From Cyanobacteria bacterium UBA1186 (GTDB lineage Bacteria; Cyanobacteriota; Vampirovibrionia; Gastranaerophilales; Gastranaerophilaceae), in contig DBYM01000039.1 in the NCBI GenBank assembly GCA_002309875.1, positions 1 through 5,319 of the forward strand: 5,319 nt of DNA. The letters run 5' to 3'. The stretch's first letter is position 1. Every line of letters starts with the position of its first letter. Made by a program: the position numbers and the translations under genes. Positions 5,317-5,319 of this stretch are shown here, one piece after another. The notes beneath the pieces are model-generated. The model did no database searches. It had not been told where the DNA came from and was given only the letters and a program-made list of their open reading frames with translations.

Positions 5317-5319
5317 GCC

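Larger units (their letters stand above)
5211..5319. other. Intergenic region at right edge
   Basis: These 109 bases hold the transketolase promoter, a short AT-rich stretch and one copy of a G-rich motif. On the minus strand each reading frame meets a stop (5316-5314, 5307-5305 and 5297-5295). Any upstream gene in the same direction must therefore end at or before about 5295. No open frame or terminator hairpin is visible. Confidence 0.6.

Overview
All six genes in this window are on the minus strand, so transcription runs from the right edge to the left. The content is bacterial housekeeping and signalling. I see no insertion sequence, CRISPR array, tRNA or rRNA. The organism looks like a moderately AT-rich bacterium. 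My best guess is a non-photosynthetic relative of the cyanobacteria (Melainabacteria / Gastranaerophilales type). This rests on the cyanobacterial flavour of FtsX, the HDOD plus degenerate response-regulator pair, and an exact match at the left edge to the cyanobacterial HLR1 (RpaB) box. It is an inference, at roughly even odds.

Right half (about 2694-5238): a promoter with an extended -10 (TGT-TATAAT) sits just before a gene for the C-terminal subunit of a split transketolase. That gene overlaps ftsE by 4 nt (ATGA), and ftsE overlaps ftsX by 11 nt. The three form one translationally coupled unit joining central carbon metabolism (pentose phosphate pathway) to the FtsEX cell-division ABC complex. 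The transketolase N-terminal partner is not in the window. All three minus-strand frames carry stops near the right edge, so the partner cannot directly abut the C-subunit gene.

Left half (31-2684): a good sigma70-type promoter (TTGAAT, 17 nt, CATAAT) precedes an HDOD-domain gene. After 13 nt comes a 402-residue protein with a receiver-like domain lacking the phosphoacceptor Asp, a GGDEF-like domain lacking GGDEF, and an unrecognised C-terminal region. After a further 37 nt comes an isochorismatase-like cysteine hydrolase. These three are probably co-transcribed, and the first two look like a signalling pair.

The most unusual non-coding structure lies between the last two genes. It is a run of G9, G4 and G8 tracts separated by A/T-rich 6-mers on the coding strand. 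It overlaps the end of the signalling gene and sits just upstream of the hydrolase ribosome-binding site. It could form an RNA or DNA G-quadruplex or act as a slippage-prone tract. A 16-bp piece of it recurs (14/16) at the right edge of the window, suggesting a dispersed intergenic repeat. No convincing rho-independent terminator was seen.
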